This document shows, one piece after another, positions 25,643 to 34,963 of a stretch of DNA of 57,266 nucleotides. The first letter of the stretch is position 1. The number at the start of each line of letters is the position of its first letter. The DNA comes from Halomonas maura. Lineage in GTDB: Bacteria > Pseudomonadota > Gammaproteobacteria > Pseudomonadales > Halomonadaceae. The position numbers were made by a program, and so were the translations under genes. The stretch lies in assembly GCF_030409305.1 (NCBI RefSeq), contig NZ_JAUFPQ010000008.1:1-57266 (forward strand), written 5' to 3'. The notes below the pieces were generated by a model. The model was given only the letters and a program-made list of their open reading frames with translations, was not told the origin of the DNA and did no database searches.

Positions 25643-28566
25643 GCCTGCGTCTCCAGCGGAGTGGCGGGGTCGCCGGTGAAAACGGCGGCGACCTGGAGCC
25701 AGGGCTGGCGCTCGATCTGTTGGGTGGCCTCCAGCCAGTCCAGGTAGTCGTCGAAGACGCGCTCGAGCTGGGCGGTGCGCTCCTCACGGCGACGCTGCTT
25801 GCGGGCTTCCTGCTCGCGGCTGGCGGCGAGGTCGAGTTCGATTTGTTGCTGGTGGCGGCCCTTGAGAGCGTCCATGGCCTGCATCTGAGCGTTGAGGCGC
25901 TCGTTGAGCTCGGCTTCGCGAACTTGGCGAGTGGCCTCAAGGTAGCGCTCGGCGGCAGTCACGGCGGCGGGCAGGGCGTTTTGCAGGGGCGTGGTGTCGC
26001 CGCGAATGCCGGGGTTGGGTAGGGCGGTGGGGTCGAGTTCCAGCTCGGCCAGGGCCTCCTCGAGGGGGATGGGTTCTCCGACGTTACCGCTGGTGGTGTC
26101 CACGGGAACGGCACACCAGGCCTGAATCAGCGACTGGCCGCGTCGGTTTGGGTAGCCCCCCTGGAGCAGGAAGCGGGCCTGGCCAGCGGGAAGGTGGTCG
26201 GGCACTCGGATCACCGGGGCGGTATGACGGCCGAAGGCGTTGAGGATGCGATCGCGGAGCCACTCCATCACCGGGTGCAGCGGCCAGAGGTACTGCACGG
26301 TGGGCCAGGGGTCGTCCTCCTGGCGAGCCTGGTCGAGGGCCTGCTGCATGCGGGCGATGTCGGCGGTAAGAATGAAGCGGTCATGCTCGGGGCGGATCTC
26401 GCGCGGCAGGTAGGCGAGCCGCTGGCGCAGGTCGTCGGGAGCGACGAGCTCGAGGCGCTGGGCACTCTCATCCACGTTGGCCTGCAGCTCCTGTCCCTGG
26501 TCGCGCATGGCCTGGCGCAGCCAGTCGATGGCGGCCCGGGACCAGGCAAGAGTGCTGGAGTAGAGCCGCGGTGGCTGAGCGGTCAGCGAGGCCAGGTCTC
26601 TGGCGGGAGGTGCCTCGGGGATGAAGGCTTCCAGCGGTGACTCACTGTGCGCGAGTTGGTCGTCGAGCAGGCCAGCGAAGATGGCCGAGAGGTCGTTGGG
26701 GTCGTCGTCGCGTTCCAGCACCTCTGTCACCTGGGCCTCCTGCTCCTCTTGAGTGCGACCGGCGCTGAACTCGGAGGGGTCGCCGATGTTGCGGCTAGCC
26801 TGGTCGTCCTTGTCGATCAGTACCTCGAGCACACGCTGGTCGCCGCGTACCTTGGGATGCTGTGACTCGGTGAGCAGGTAGCGGATTTGCGGTGACTGGC
26901 TCTGGCCGTAGCGGTCGATGCGGCCGTTGCGCTGCTGGAAGACCATGAGCGACCAGGGGATATCGAAGTGCACCAGTCGATGGGCGCGGTGGTGCAGGTT
27001 GATGCCTTCGGCGGCTACGTCGGAGCAGAGCAGCAAGCGCAGCTGGCTATCCCCTCGGTTGAACGCTTCCACGGTGGCCATGATGTCGCGGTCACGATCG
27101 GTGCCGCGCAACACACCGACCTGTTTGGCGCTGAGGCCGGCGTCGACAGGCAGGTGTTCCTCGAGAAACGCCAGGGTGACCAGGCTCTCGGTGAAGATCA
27201 CCAGCCGGTCGTCACTGCCGCGGCTCCAGTCCAGTTCTCCCTGGCCGGCCTTGCGCCCAAGGAGCTCGAGGAGTGTCTGATACTTGCCGAAGCGTTCGGG
27301 GGTGACCGCCCGCACTGCGAGGGCCAGTCCCTCGAGGCTGGAAATATCGGCGTCTCGCTCGGGGCTTTGCTCCTGCTTCTGCAGCCTTGCCAGGCGGTTC
27401 TCGATGGTGGAGAGGCAGGCGGCGGGACTGGAGAACAACGTCTTCTCCAGTCGGGTGCGAAACAGGCCGCTGCCGGCGGTGCGTTTGCCGTCCAGGGTAT
27501 GGAAGCTGACATTCATCAGCTCGTCGAAGGCGTGCTCTTCCTCGGGGCTGGCCGGCGCCCGATGGCGGGCGATCTCGCGATCTGGGAAGTCACCGAGCTG
27601 GTCGCGCACGTCCTTCTTGAAGCGGCGGATCACCAGGCCCTTGTCGCGGAAGTCCTCGTGGGCGTAGTCGCTGGGGTTGGCGATGGCCGTGGGATCCAGC
27701 ATGTTCATCAGGCTGGCGAAGCTCTCGGGCTTGCCGTCGTGGGGCGTGGCCGAGAGCATGATCAGAGTGTCGGAACGCGTGGCCAGCAGCCGGGCCAGAC
27801 GGGCACGCTGGGAGGCGCCGTGAGCCCCGGCTCGCTCGGCCACATTGTGGGCTTCATCGATGATGATGATGTCCCAGTGAGCCTGCTCCAGGTAGTGGCG
27901 GTACTCGATATCCTGCTTAAGGGTATCGATGGAGATGATCGCCCGGTCGAAGTAGTGGAAGGGGTTGTGGTTGGCCGGGATCCGGCCCCGTACCCTTGCC
28001 AGCCCCTGGGAGTCGAGCCGCGTGAGCGGAATGGTGAAGCGGTTCCAGAACTCCTGCTGGAACTGGCCGAGCATCGACTTCACCGCCAGTACCAGGATGC
28101 GCTTGCCGCGGCCGCGGGCGATCAGCTCGCTGGTGAGGATGCCGGCCTCCAGGGTCTTGCCCATGCCCACGGCGTCAGCGATCAGGATTCGTGCCCGAGG
28201 CTGGTCCAGCGCCTGGCGGGTGGGCTCGAGCTGAAAGGGTAGGGCGTCCATTGCGGCGTGGTGGCCGAGATGGATGCGCTCGTCGGCGGGAGCGGTGTCG
28301 CGGAGCTGAGTGGCCAGGTTGAGCAGGCCGGCCCGGTAGCCCTGGGAGAGGTCATCGACCAGTTCGGTGGTAGCCGGGTCGAGGATGCGGATCTCGTCTT
28401 CCAGCCGGCTGAGGAATTGGGCCTCGCGGCCGCGCACCAGCTCTGAGACGCCTGTACACCCGAGCAGGTAGCCGCCATCGCTCGAATGATCCAGGCGAGT
28501 GAGGCGCCACTCGGCATCGCGTATCTCCAGCCGCATCCCCGGTGCAAACTGTTGATGATGACCCAT
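25639..28566 (-). CDS. SNF2/RapA-like helicase (DISARM DrmD-like)
   Basis: The 975-residue product is an SF2 Swi2/Snf2 ATPase: Walker A DAVGMGKT (131-138), Walker B DEAHN, SATPHDGKP (motif III), and the helicase-C motifs LLCSDVAAEGINL and RNGRIDRYGQ. It fits DrmD of class 1 DISARM in type and in its position near a large adenine methyltransferase. The N-terminal RxEIRDAEWRLTRLD stretch resembles the beta-rich lead of RapA-type proteins. It is the first gene of the cluster. The ATG at 28566 follows GGGGGGATGA. The probable operon promoter must lie in the IS66-remnant region upstream. Confidence 0.8.
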   Translation of the reverse strand: MGHHQQFAPGMRLEIRDAEWRLTRLDHSSDGGYLLGCTGVSELVRGREAQFLSRLEDEIRILDPATTELVDDLSQGYRAGLLNLATQLRDTAPADERIHLGHHAAMDALPFQLEPTRQALDQPRARILIADAVGMGKTLEAGILTSELIARGRGKRILVLAVKSMLGQFQQEFWNRFTIPLTRLDSQGLARVRGRIPANHNPFHYFDRAIISIDTLKQDIEYRHYLEQAHWDIIIIDEAHNVAERAGAHGASQRARLARLLATRSDTLIMLSATPHDGKPESFASLMNMLDPTAIANPSDYAHEDFRDKGLVIRRFKKDVRDQLGDFPDREIARHRAPASPEEEHAFDELMNVSFHTLDGKRTAGSGLFRTRLEKTLFSSPAACLSTIENRLARLQKQEQSPERDADISSLEGLALAVRAVTPERFGKYQTLLELLGRKAGQGELDWSRGSDDRLVIFTESLVTLAFLEEHLPVDAGLSAKQVGVLRGTDRDRDIMATVEAFNRGDSQLRLLLCSDVAAEGINLHHRAHRLVHFDIPWSLMVFQQRNGRIDRYGQSQSPQIRYLLTESQHPKVRGDQRVLEVLIDKDDQASRNIGDPSEFSAGRTQEEQEAQVTEVLERDDDPNDLSAIFAGLLDDQLAHSESPLEAFIPEAPPARDLASLTAQPPRLYSSTLAWSRAAIDWLRQAMRDQGQELQANVDESAQRLELVAPDDLRQRLAYLPREIRPEHDRFILTADIARMQQALDQARQEDDPWPTVQYLWPLHPVMEWLRDRILNAFGRHTAPVIRVPDHLPAGQARFLLQGGYPNRRGQSLIQAWCAVPVDTTSGNVGEPIPLEEALAELELDPTALPNPGIRGDTTPLQNALPAAVTAAERYLEATRQVREAELNERLNAQMQAMDALKGRHQQQIELDLAASREQEARKQRRREERTAQLERVFDDYLDWLEATQQIERQPWLQVAAVFTGDPATPLETQA

Positions 28567-28727
28567 TCATCCCCCCTATCTTGCTGGCTCCAGCTTCCCA
28601 TTGGTTCCGGGCGAACGACGCCGTTCCCTGGTTTTGGTTGCGCATCCCTGGGGCTGCCAGGCATTTGAGATGCGCTAATGGGCCTTAGCGTAACAAGGTG
28701 TGAAGGGGCTGTCTGTTCGTAGTATGG

Positions 28728-28839
28728 AGCAGTGCGGTCGGGTGCCGAATACCTTCACCATCCGGGCCAATGCTGTATCGGGACTGGCGCGCATGTCCAG
28801 GGGCTCGTTGGCCAACCAGATCCCATCGATATGGATCAC
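28728..28839 (-). pseudogene. IS66 TnpB (Orf2) fragment
   Basis: A GTG start at 28839 gives IHIDGIWLANEPLDMRAS and DTALARMVKVFG, the conserved N-terminus of the IS66 small accessory protein TnpB, then loses similarity. Only about one third of the usual length remains. Confidence 0.7.
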
Positions 28840-29205
28840 GACAGCAGATCCTAAAGCAGCGCCCGACAGCCTTCTGCATCAGACACCGGCCACTCGATGG
28901 TCACCGTTCCCTTGGGACTCGGTATCGAGAAGAGGATACGCTCAGGCCTCCTGAAGCTGGGCCGTCCCCGGCGCTGTGGTACTCGCTAATGGCACAGGGG
29001 CAAATGCTGGCATGTCACTCACCGTCTCCTGACGACGAGCATCCCGGATCCACTTGTGCACCTGGTTGGCGTTCAGGGCATGCTCCAACGCGATGCCGGC
29101 CCCCGAAGCTCTGGGCTGCTATGATGCCTCGACGATCCTGGCCTTGAACTCGACAGTGAAGCGGCGATGCTTCCGTGGTGCCTCCAACACACTTAACTCA
29201 CTCAT
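28836..29205 (-). pseudogene. IS66 TnpA, disrupted
   Basis: Starting at the ATG at 29205 the frame reads SELSVLEAPRKHRRFTVEFK, typical of IS66 TnpA with its HTH. Codon 29 is TAG (29119-29121). After it the same frame continues (IALEHALNANQVHKWI) to a stop at 28942. The C-terminal part (VTIEWPVSDAEGCRALL) is in another frame and contains a second TAG. So it holds at least one nonsense and one frameshift mutation. Confidence 0.75.
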
Positions 29206-29241
29206 GGTAGGTGTCCACTAAGAAATAGGTGGACACCTACC
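29206..29241. repeat. Inverted repeat by the IS66 remnant
   Basis: Arms of 13 bp (29206-29218 and 29229-29241) are perfect complements with a 10-nt loop. It could be a former IS terminus, a terminator or a protein-binding dyad. Confidence 0.5.
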
Positions 29242-29274
29242 GTCATGGAAGTCGGGGCTCAGCGGAAAATTGAA

Positions 29275-30252
29275 TCACCGGCCGGTTACATTCAGTCCGT
29301 ATGAAAGCCCCGTAAAGACCAAAAACACTAGCGACCATCCTGTCAACACACTCGCCATGGACTTTGGATTCCTCTTCCTCTCCAAGAGAGAAAAGATCGC
29401 CAGGTGGAGAACCGCAATAGGTAGACCAGCCCTGCCGGCACTTTCCCCCAAAATATCGAAAAGCGCATCGTGCTCTGCCGCTATTGCAAACATTCCGAAC
29501 TCGAACCTTCCTGCCATTTCATGCAGGGTGGTGGCCGCTGCTGAAAAAACTCCAGCTGCTGGCAACAAAAAGACCAAAGCAAGATCAAGCTTGGGCAATC
29601 GCCCCTTGAACGCGGAGTACCCTAGGTAAATGTATACCAAGCACACATATATGATGAGGGCGAGGGGTGGGAACAGCAGCCCCGTCACGAGTAGCCCCCT
29701 TAGTAGCTCACTTTCTCCGGGCTCATGTCGATAGCCGAGACCTAAGAATAAACCGCTCGCTCCACCAAGAATCACGAGGAGTAGCGGCAGGCTATGGACA
29801 TACTTTCGATTTCGCTCGTAAAGCCCCACCATCCAATGTTTAGGGGATGTCTTCCCCTCGAGCTCACTGGATTGCACTTTGCTGGAATAGCGACTCCCAG
29901 CTGCCTCAATATCAGCTAGCTCATAGTCTTCAGCTTTTCCGCCCCCTTCAATCTGTGTGACTGCGCCTTGGGATGATAGCCCGGCACTCATAGTTGAGTT
30001 ACTATCCTTGAAACCTTCGTAAATCCATTGGCCGAGGCTGACAGCAATCCTTAGGCCAATTGGTGGCAGAACTATCCAAGCAAGTACAGCCATAAGCATG
30101 AGAGCGTCATCCATGTCGTACCCATCCCGCTTGACACTCGGATAGACCTGATCAATGACGAAGACAGCCCCAACTATGATTCCGCCCATTACCCATATCA
30201 TGTTGGCCGCCATCCACAGTCGACGCCAACCTTCTCGATTCCCTGTGTTCAA
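29275..30252 (-). CDS. Multi-pass membrane protein, unknown function
   Basis: The 325-residue product has about seven hydrophobic segments, with two near the N-terminus (MIWVMGGIIVGAVFVIDQV; LMAVLAWIVLPPIGLRIAV) and a charged, polar loop between residues 90 and 150. The start is a TTG at 30252, preferred because AGGAG lies seven bases upstream. No family is recognised. It lies on the same strand as, but about 0.7 kb upstream of, the defence cluster, separated by the IS66 remnant. Codon use appears less GC-rich than its neighbours. Confidence 0.6.
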   Translation of the reverse strand: MNTGNREGWRRLWMAANMIWVMGGIIVGAVFVIDQVYPSVKRDGYDMDDALMLMAVLAWIVLPPIGLRIAVSLGQWIYEGFKDSNSTMSAGLSSQGAVTQIEGGGKAEDYELADIEAAGSRYSSKVQSSELEGKTSPKHWMVGLYERNRKYVHSLPLLLVILGGASGLFLGLGYRHEPGESELLRGLLVTGLLFPPLALIIYVCLVYIYLGYSAFKGRLPKLDLALVFLLPAAGVFSAAATTLHEMAGRFEFGMFAIAAEHDALFDILGESAGRAGLPIAVLHLAIFSLLERKRNPKSMASVLTGWSLVFLVFTGLSYGLNVTGR

Positions 30253-30469
30253 GCTAGGCTCCTTGCTCTGTTCGTTTATAATATCTTATTTATAGTGCCC
30301 GATCCTTTCTCCATTGCCTAGCCTTTGAATGCGCATTTCGTGGGTTATGTGCTCGCATTTCCATCACGTCTCTCCGCCCAAGTTGGAGAGTTGAAATTGC
30401 CAAGTGGGTCATTATGGCGCTCTTCCCTGAGCCGCCTTAGAGCGTTGATCCACCTCTAGTGGATGCTTC

Positions 30470-31870
30470 TCAACGTTCAAACGGTGATCGCGGCGACATG
30501 GCCTTCTGGGGCTTGGCCGGAGTCGCTTCCTGGGTTTTTTTGCCCACTGGGACTGTGGGCACTTCCCCCTCGACCAGAGCTCGGCCCCGCGGCGTCAGAC
30601 TGCCGTCTACCTCGAACAGACCGCTCTCAGCCCAGGCGTCCAGTGTCGCCTCCAGATCGCCGCGGGCCGCGGCCAGACGCCACGCCTTCACGCGTTCGCT
30701 ATCCTCCAGCCGGGCCAAGTCCTCGGCGGTCAGGTGACACAGCCGGGTGGCTTTCTTATCCTCGAGGCGCTGGCGTTCCGCGGACTCCGCTTCCTGGCGC
30801 TTGAGCTCCTCCCGTTTGCGGGCCTCTTCGGCCTCGCGTCGTTCCCGCAGACGGTCACGGGAGACCTCTTTGATGCCCTCAACCTCCTCAGCTGTGAGGC
30901 CAGCCACCAGCGCCTCTAGGTGCTCCAGAGTCCGCTGATGGGCCCGGCGCTCCTCGTCCAGGGCGGCCTCAGTGCGACGGGCGGTCTCCTCCATCTCGTC
31001 CGCGCGGCGACGCTCGATGTCTGCTGTCGCAGCCCTGGCTACTGTGGGGGCGTAGTGCTCGACCACGAAGGCGCTCACCCTGGCAGCGTGTTCCTCTGGG
31101 GTTTCTCTGTCCCACAGCAGTCCCTGGCGGGCCAGATCATCGGGTGAAAGGCTCAAGTTCTCGGCCAGGCCGCGGGCCAGGGCTTGGTGATACTCCTTGG
31201 TGGTGACGTGGGTCGCTGCTGAGTGGCGTAGCCCTCGGCGCAAGCCGTGTGGGATGGCCACCTCCTCGGCGAATGTCGTCTGTAGCTGTCGCAACAGATC
31301 CTTGCGGCCCATGAAGTAAGACGCGCTCAGCGCGGTGCGGGCCGGGACGGGGAAGGGCTTTGTGCCTCGTACAAACTTTCCGTCACGCTTTCCCACGATC
31401 ACGTTGCGCTTGCGGGTAGTTGCGGGGTAGTTCACTAGGGGGACGGCGTAGACCACGAGATGTGGGGTCTTCTCGTCCAGCTGGACATTTACGCCAACTA
31501 TATTCTGGGCGCCGTGGCGGGCCTCCAAATACGCCAAAGCATCGCGAAAGTAGTCGCGCCACTTTACGGGACCTCCCTGTTCAGCGAATACTTCATGCGG
31601 ACCAGACACTACGTACTCGATGACCCGCACGGAGTCGGCGGCCACATTGTCGGCCAATTCCAAGCGCTCGCGAATCGCGGCTTGTAGCTCTTTAGGACTC
31701 GTCGCCGGTCGCCAGTCCTCGTTCAAATGAGTTCGAGTCTTGTCGGCATGTGGCACCGGTATTGTGCGCCAGGTATGGGCGGCACTGGTGCCGATCTTGT
31801 GATTGTTGAGCTTCACCGCGCGGATCACTGTGCTATTACGAGTGGTGGTGGTTTTGGTACGAGCTGCCAT
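30470..31870 (-). CDS. MobV-type (Pre/Mob) relaxase-like protein
   Basis: The 466-residue product has the Pre/Mob N-terminal layout: AVKLNNHKIGTSAAHTWRTI, EYVVSGPHEVF, and the metal-binding region NVQLDEKTPHLVVYAVP. The C-terminal third is a charged coiled coil (ARKREELKRQEAESAERQRL). MobV enzymes nick plasmid or island DNA at oriT to start conjugative mobilisation. The usual HUH triad segment (PHxH) reads PHLV here, so catalytic competence is uncertain. ATG at 31870 has AAGGGGG upstream, and a conserved promoter-like element lies 67 bp up (31938-31968). Confidence 0.75.
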   Translation of the reverse strand: MAARTKTTTTRNSTVIRAVKLNNHKIGTSAAHTWRTIPVPHADKTRTHLNEDWRPATSPKELQAAIRERLELADNVAADSVRVIEYVVSGPHEVFAEQGGPVKWRDYFRDALAYLEARHGAQNIVGVNVQLDEKTPHLVVYAVPLVNYPATTRKRNVIVGKRDGKFVRGTKPFPVPARTALSASYFMGRKDLLRQLQTTFAEEVAIPHGLRRGLRHSAATHVTTKEYHQALARGLAENLSLSPDDLARQGLLWDRETPEEHAARVSAFVVEHYAPTVARAATADIERRRADEMEETARRTEAALDEERRAHQRTLEHLEALVAGLTAEEVEGIKEVSRDRLRERREAEEARKREELKRQEAESAERQRLEDKKATRLCHLTAEDLARLEDSERVKAWRLAAARGDLEATLDAWAESGLFEVDGSLTPRGRALVEGEVPTVPVGKKTQEATPAKPQKAMSPRSPFER

Positions 31871-31937
31871 GTAAGCCCCCTTCCGTGTCGGGTAGTTGAA
31901 ATGCAGAGGGTCGAGATGCCTACCTCCCTCTCTTTTC

Positions 31938-31968
31938 TATACAGGGGTCCGGCACGGAGTTTTGCGGT
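31938..31968 (-). promoter_or_regulatory. Island regulatory element, copy 1 (mob)
   Basis: On the minus strand it reads ACCGCAAA, 13 variable bases, CCCCTGTATA, then an A/G-rich run. It ends 67 bp before the mob ATG. It matches the two elements before alpA genes exactly in both conserved blocks and in spacing. Confidence 0.6.
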
Positions 31969-32340
31969 CGAAGAAGGAAATTTTTTTAACCCAGTCCTAA
32001 TTCGACATCACAGGTAGTGATCCCGTAGGGCTGGTCAGATCAGAAGAACATGGCCACTACTGGGTTCAGCGCCAGTCAGGAAGGCCCTATGGCCTGTGAG
32101 TAAAAGTATGGACAGCCCTAGAGGCGGTTTCTTGGCTGATGTAGAGCCCTACGGTCGATGAGTAAAGCAGATTGAAGACCCGTAACTCACTCTGGGTCTT
32201 GTATCCACAAGGGATGATCGAGATGGCATACCTCAGTAGAGGGTATACCCATACGCGACGTACATTCAGTCCTTGGAGAGCATCATCGGGAGTGCCCACT
32301 CTGGGGATGATCTCTTGAGAACGCCATCCCGCCATGAAAA

Positions 32341-32366
32341 AGGGCCTCCCGGCGAGGGGAGGCCCT
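32341..32366 (-). terminator. Terminator after the 32.4-33.0 kb gene
   Basis: AGGGCCTCCC/GGGAGGCCCT stem (32341-32350 with 32357-32366), followed on the minus strand by TTTTTC. It terminates the gene ending at 32419. Confidence 0.75.
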
Positions 32367-32418
32367 GTGGCTATCCAAGGCAGGCTGGCGAGTCAGCGCC
32401 AGCGCTGAGCCCAAGGGA

Positions 32419-33036
32419 TCACAGCGCGTCCCTCACCTCGGGGTACATACGGCTGGTTTCAGGCATTTCACCATATTTTCGCTCCAGTTTTTCAGCCTCA
32501 TCTTCAAACTCACCGCGCGCCATGTCTGCGGTCCATATTGGCCGTGCAAGGCAAATAAAAGGCATCTCCCCTTCCTCCAAGGGAGGGGAAGCATAAGAAG
32601 TAACCACCTTGTAAATGCCCACTTCGACTCGCAATTTCGTGAAATCCATTTGGCTCCACGGGACCCAGCCTTTATCGGTTAGGTACCAATAGTTTGTATG
32701 GTCGGGGAGTTTGGATGGATAGCAGTCTTTGTCCAACCCTTCACGTGTCGAGAGGCTCATGAAGTCCCGCTCCAGCATTCGGAGCAACCATGAAGGGGCG
32801 ATGGTATCGACGCCGTGCCTCGTCTTCAGTAGCTCACTCAGCCGGCTGATGACCTGTGTTGTCACCTTTAGCTCGACTGGCATGTTGCCGAGCAGCCCAT
32901 TCGCAGACGTGTAGCCAAAGGCGTGAGCCAGCAGCTTTTGGGCTCTCGACGTGCGGATGGAAACGCCTTCCTCGCGCAGAAGGGCGCAAAGAGAGGAAAC
33001 CAGGGAGTTGAACTCGTTCTTGCAGCTGATCTTCAT
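32419..33036 (-). CDS. Protein with glyoxalase-related (Glyoxalase_8-like) N-terminus
   Basis: The 205-residue product has, near residues 25-50, SRAQKLLAHAFGYTSANGLL, the pattern of the glyoxalase-related domain found in small proteins of plasmids and islands. The remainder is not recognised. The ATG at 33036 is preferred over one 27 bp upstream because GGAG lies eight bases before it. It is followed by a terminator. It diverges from the CoiA-like gene. Confidence 0.55.
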   Translation of the reverse strand: MKISCKNEFNSLVSSLCALLREEGVSIRTSRAQKLLAHAFGYTSANGLLGNMPVELKVTTQVISRLSELLKTRHGVDTIAPSWLLRMLERDFMSLSTREGLDKDCYPSKLPDHTNYWYLTDKGWVPWSQMDFTKLRVEVGIYKVVTSYASPPLEEGEMPFICLARPIWTADMARGEFEDEAEKLERKYGEMPETSRMYPEVRDAL

Positions 33037-33315
33037 GTGAATTCTCCGCCGCACAGCCCCCATTTACCTGCGCAGATGAATCCAATGAAAATCATCGTGT
33101 ATGCGGATCCAATCAGGATGACGAATAGAGTTGGGGCTCGGGCCTCGTCTCGCCCATGTAGCAGAACCACATTGGCATTAACTTTGCTAGAGCCCCATAG
33201 CGTTGTCAAGCTTGCGTGGTCCTCGACTGCGTTTTCCTCATACCTGGCGTCAGCCATCCTTCCCAAGGCCCCACGCCAGGCAGTAGATTCAAGCCATGGA
33301 GATGGGGAGACCGCC

Positions 33316-34959
33316 ATGGACGTCGAGCGCAAGCGATCGGAGGAGATTCATTACGCTATCGGGGAGAACCGCGAGGTGGTCTCGGTGCTCGATCTCACCC
33401 CGGAGCACCATCGCGGGCTGCGGTGTCGGTGCGTCTGCGCCTACTGTGATGCTCCCCTCGTGGCTCGCCTTGGGGACAAGCGCCGCTGGCACTTCGCCCA
33501 TGCCCCGGGCTCCGAGGAATGCGGGTACGGGGCCGAAACGGGCCTGCACCTGGCGGCGAAGAAGATGCTCGAGCAGGAAGGCGTGGTCACCCACCCGGCC
33601 CACACGATCAGCTGCACCCTGCACGACCTGGAGGGCAAGCCGCGCTCCCTGTCTCGCACCGTGGCCGAGGCCCTCCCCCGGGCCGAGGCGACCGACATCC
33701 GGCAGGAAGTGGCTCTCCCCGGGATCGTGGCCGATATCCAGCTGACGGATGCCCAGGGGCCGCTGCTGGTGGAGGTGGCCGTCTCCCACAAGGTGGATGC
33801 CGAGAAGCGCCAGAAGCTGGAGGCTCTGGGCTGGCGCTGCATCGAGATCGACCTGAGTCGCGCCAGCGATCGGCGCCTCACGCCGGCCGAGCTTCGCAAG
33901 GCCCTCTTCGACCCCGAGCGAGCCTCATGGGCCCATCACCCTGACACGGCGCGCCATGCCGAGCCGCTCCGGGCCGAGCTGCACGGCATCGTCGACCGGG
34001 CAAACGAGGTCCTGCGCCGAAACGCGCAACGGCAAGCCCAGGATACCGAGATCGAGGCAATGTCCGCGGATCAGCTCGCCAAGCAGATCTGGCATGAGAA
34101 GTACCGCCAATGGCAGAGCCGGCGAGGCCAGTGGCTGTCCCCTCATGTGCTTCGCCCCACCCCTGTCGAAGAAGTGGTCGACCAGGCGCCCCGGCCGGTT
34201 CACCCGTCTCTGGAAGCCAAGCGCCGGCCCGAGCCGTTGTCGCAGCCTGCGGCGCTGGCGCCACGACTCGACTTGGTAGCGATTCAAGCCACCGTCGATC
34301 AAGCCGTGCGCCGTTCTCCATCTCGGCCGCTGCATCTGGGGGTTCCACCCCAGGGCACGGGGGATACCCACATCGCCGATGTGCAGGACCCGTTGCTGGC
34401 GCGTTGGCAGGCGGAGCGGGACCAGCTGGACATGGAGGCCCTGCAGGCACTCGCCGGCGAGCTCCAGGAGGAGCTGGAGAGCTTGCGGCGCTCCGCTGCG
34501 GCCCATGGCCCCGAAGCGACACCCCCTGTCGACCGGGAGCCTCTCTCAGGTGACATGCCCGGGTGCCTGGCCATCCCCCTCGACCACGAATGGCTCATCG
34601 CCCCCAGCCCTCCGGAGTGGAAAGCCCGAGTCGTCCAGCACCTGCGCCAGCGCGCGCCCAATGGCCGGAAAGGCGGCGTGCCCGTTCCGCTACTGCTGGT
34701 TTCCCTTCGCGGACACGGTCTCTCGGTGGTCGAGCCCTATCGCAGTGCTCAGGCGGTCGTGGACACCCTTCGCTACTATCGCCTCGAGGCATGCGCCCCG
34801 GCGCTGGTGGACCTCATGGAGGCCCTGCCCGTCCCCCAGGCAGTGCTGACCTCTCTCCTGGAGGTGCTGGAGGAAGCCTCGGTCATCAAGCGGCGCCAGC
34901 TGCGCGGGCGAATGGCCTACGTGATGGGTAAGGGCCGTCCCTTCCTGACCAGCGGATAG
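33316..34959 (+). CDS. CoiA-like nuclease domain protein
   Basis: The 547-residue product starts with a CoiA-type zinc-ribbon and histidine segment: CVCAYC (39-44), RRWHFAHA (HFAH near 59-62), C at 69, and GLHLAAKKML. A PD-(D/E)XK-like core follows: VADIQLTDAQGPLLVEVAVS, with VDAEKRQKLEALGWRCIEID. CoiA is a competence-associated protein whose family includes nucleases; in islands such proteins accompany DNA transfer. The ATG at 33316 has GGGGAGA upstream, and in-frame upstream ATGs lack such support. The central 200 residues are proline- and arginine-rich. Confidence 0.65.
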   Translation: MDVERKRSEEIHYAIGENREVVSVLDLTPEHHRGLRCRCVCAYCDAPLVARLGDKRRWHFAHAPGSEECGYGAETGLHLAAKKMLEQEGVVTHPAHTISCTLHDLEGKPRSLSRTVAEALPRAEATDIRQEVALPGIVADIQLTDAQGPLLVEVAVSHKVDAEKRQKLEALGWRCIEIDLSRASDRRLTPAELRKALFDPERASWAHHPDTARHAEPLRAELHGIVDRANEVLRRNAQRQAQDTEIEAMSADQLAKQIWHEKYRQWQSRRGQWLSPHVLRPTPVEEVVDQAPRPVHPSLEAKRRPEPLSQPAALAPRLDLVAIQATVDQAVRRSPSRPLHLGVPPQGTGDTHIADVQDPLLARWQAERDQLDMEALQALAGELQEELESLRRSAAAHGPEATPPVDREPLSGDMPGCLAIPLDHEWLIAPSPPEWKARVVQHLRQRAPNGRKGGVPVPLLLVSLRGHGLSVVEPYRSAQAVVDTLRYYRLEACAPALVDLMEALPVPQAVLTSLLEVLEEASVIKRRQLRGRMAYVMGKGRPFLTSG

Positions 34960-34963
34960 ACTC

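Larger units (their letters stand above)
28728..29241 (-). mobile_element. Decayed IS66-family insertion sequence remnant
   Basis: It contains broken tnpA (28836-29205) and a fragment of tnpB (28728-28839) in the usual IS66 order with overlapping junction. The large transposase gene tnpC is missing. A 13-bp inverted repeat, GGTAGGTGTCCAC/GTGGACACCTACC, lies at 29206-29241 just before tnpA and may be related to the IS end. The remnant occupies the space upstream of the defence cluster. Confidence 0.75.
31871..32418. other. Intergenic region upstream of mob
   Basis: The 548 bp carry no credible gene. They contain the ACCGCAAA-N13-CCCCTGTAT element for mob (31938-31968), an A+T-rich run at 31980-31990, a weak hairpin around 32175-32200 (AAGACCC/GGGTCTT) and a terminator at 32341-32366. 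The oriT of the relaxase could lie here but no clear nick site is seen. Confidence 0.5.

Noticed and set aside
32087..32335. 82-codon minus-strand frame in the region before mob
   Set aside because: No ribosome site, no recognised motif and it lies between a promoter region and a terminator.
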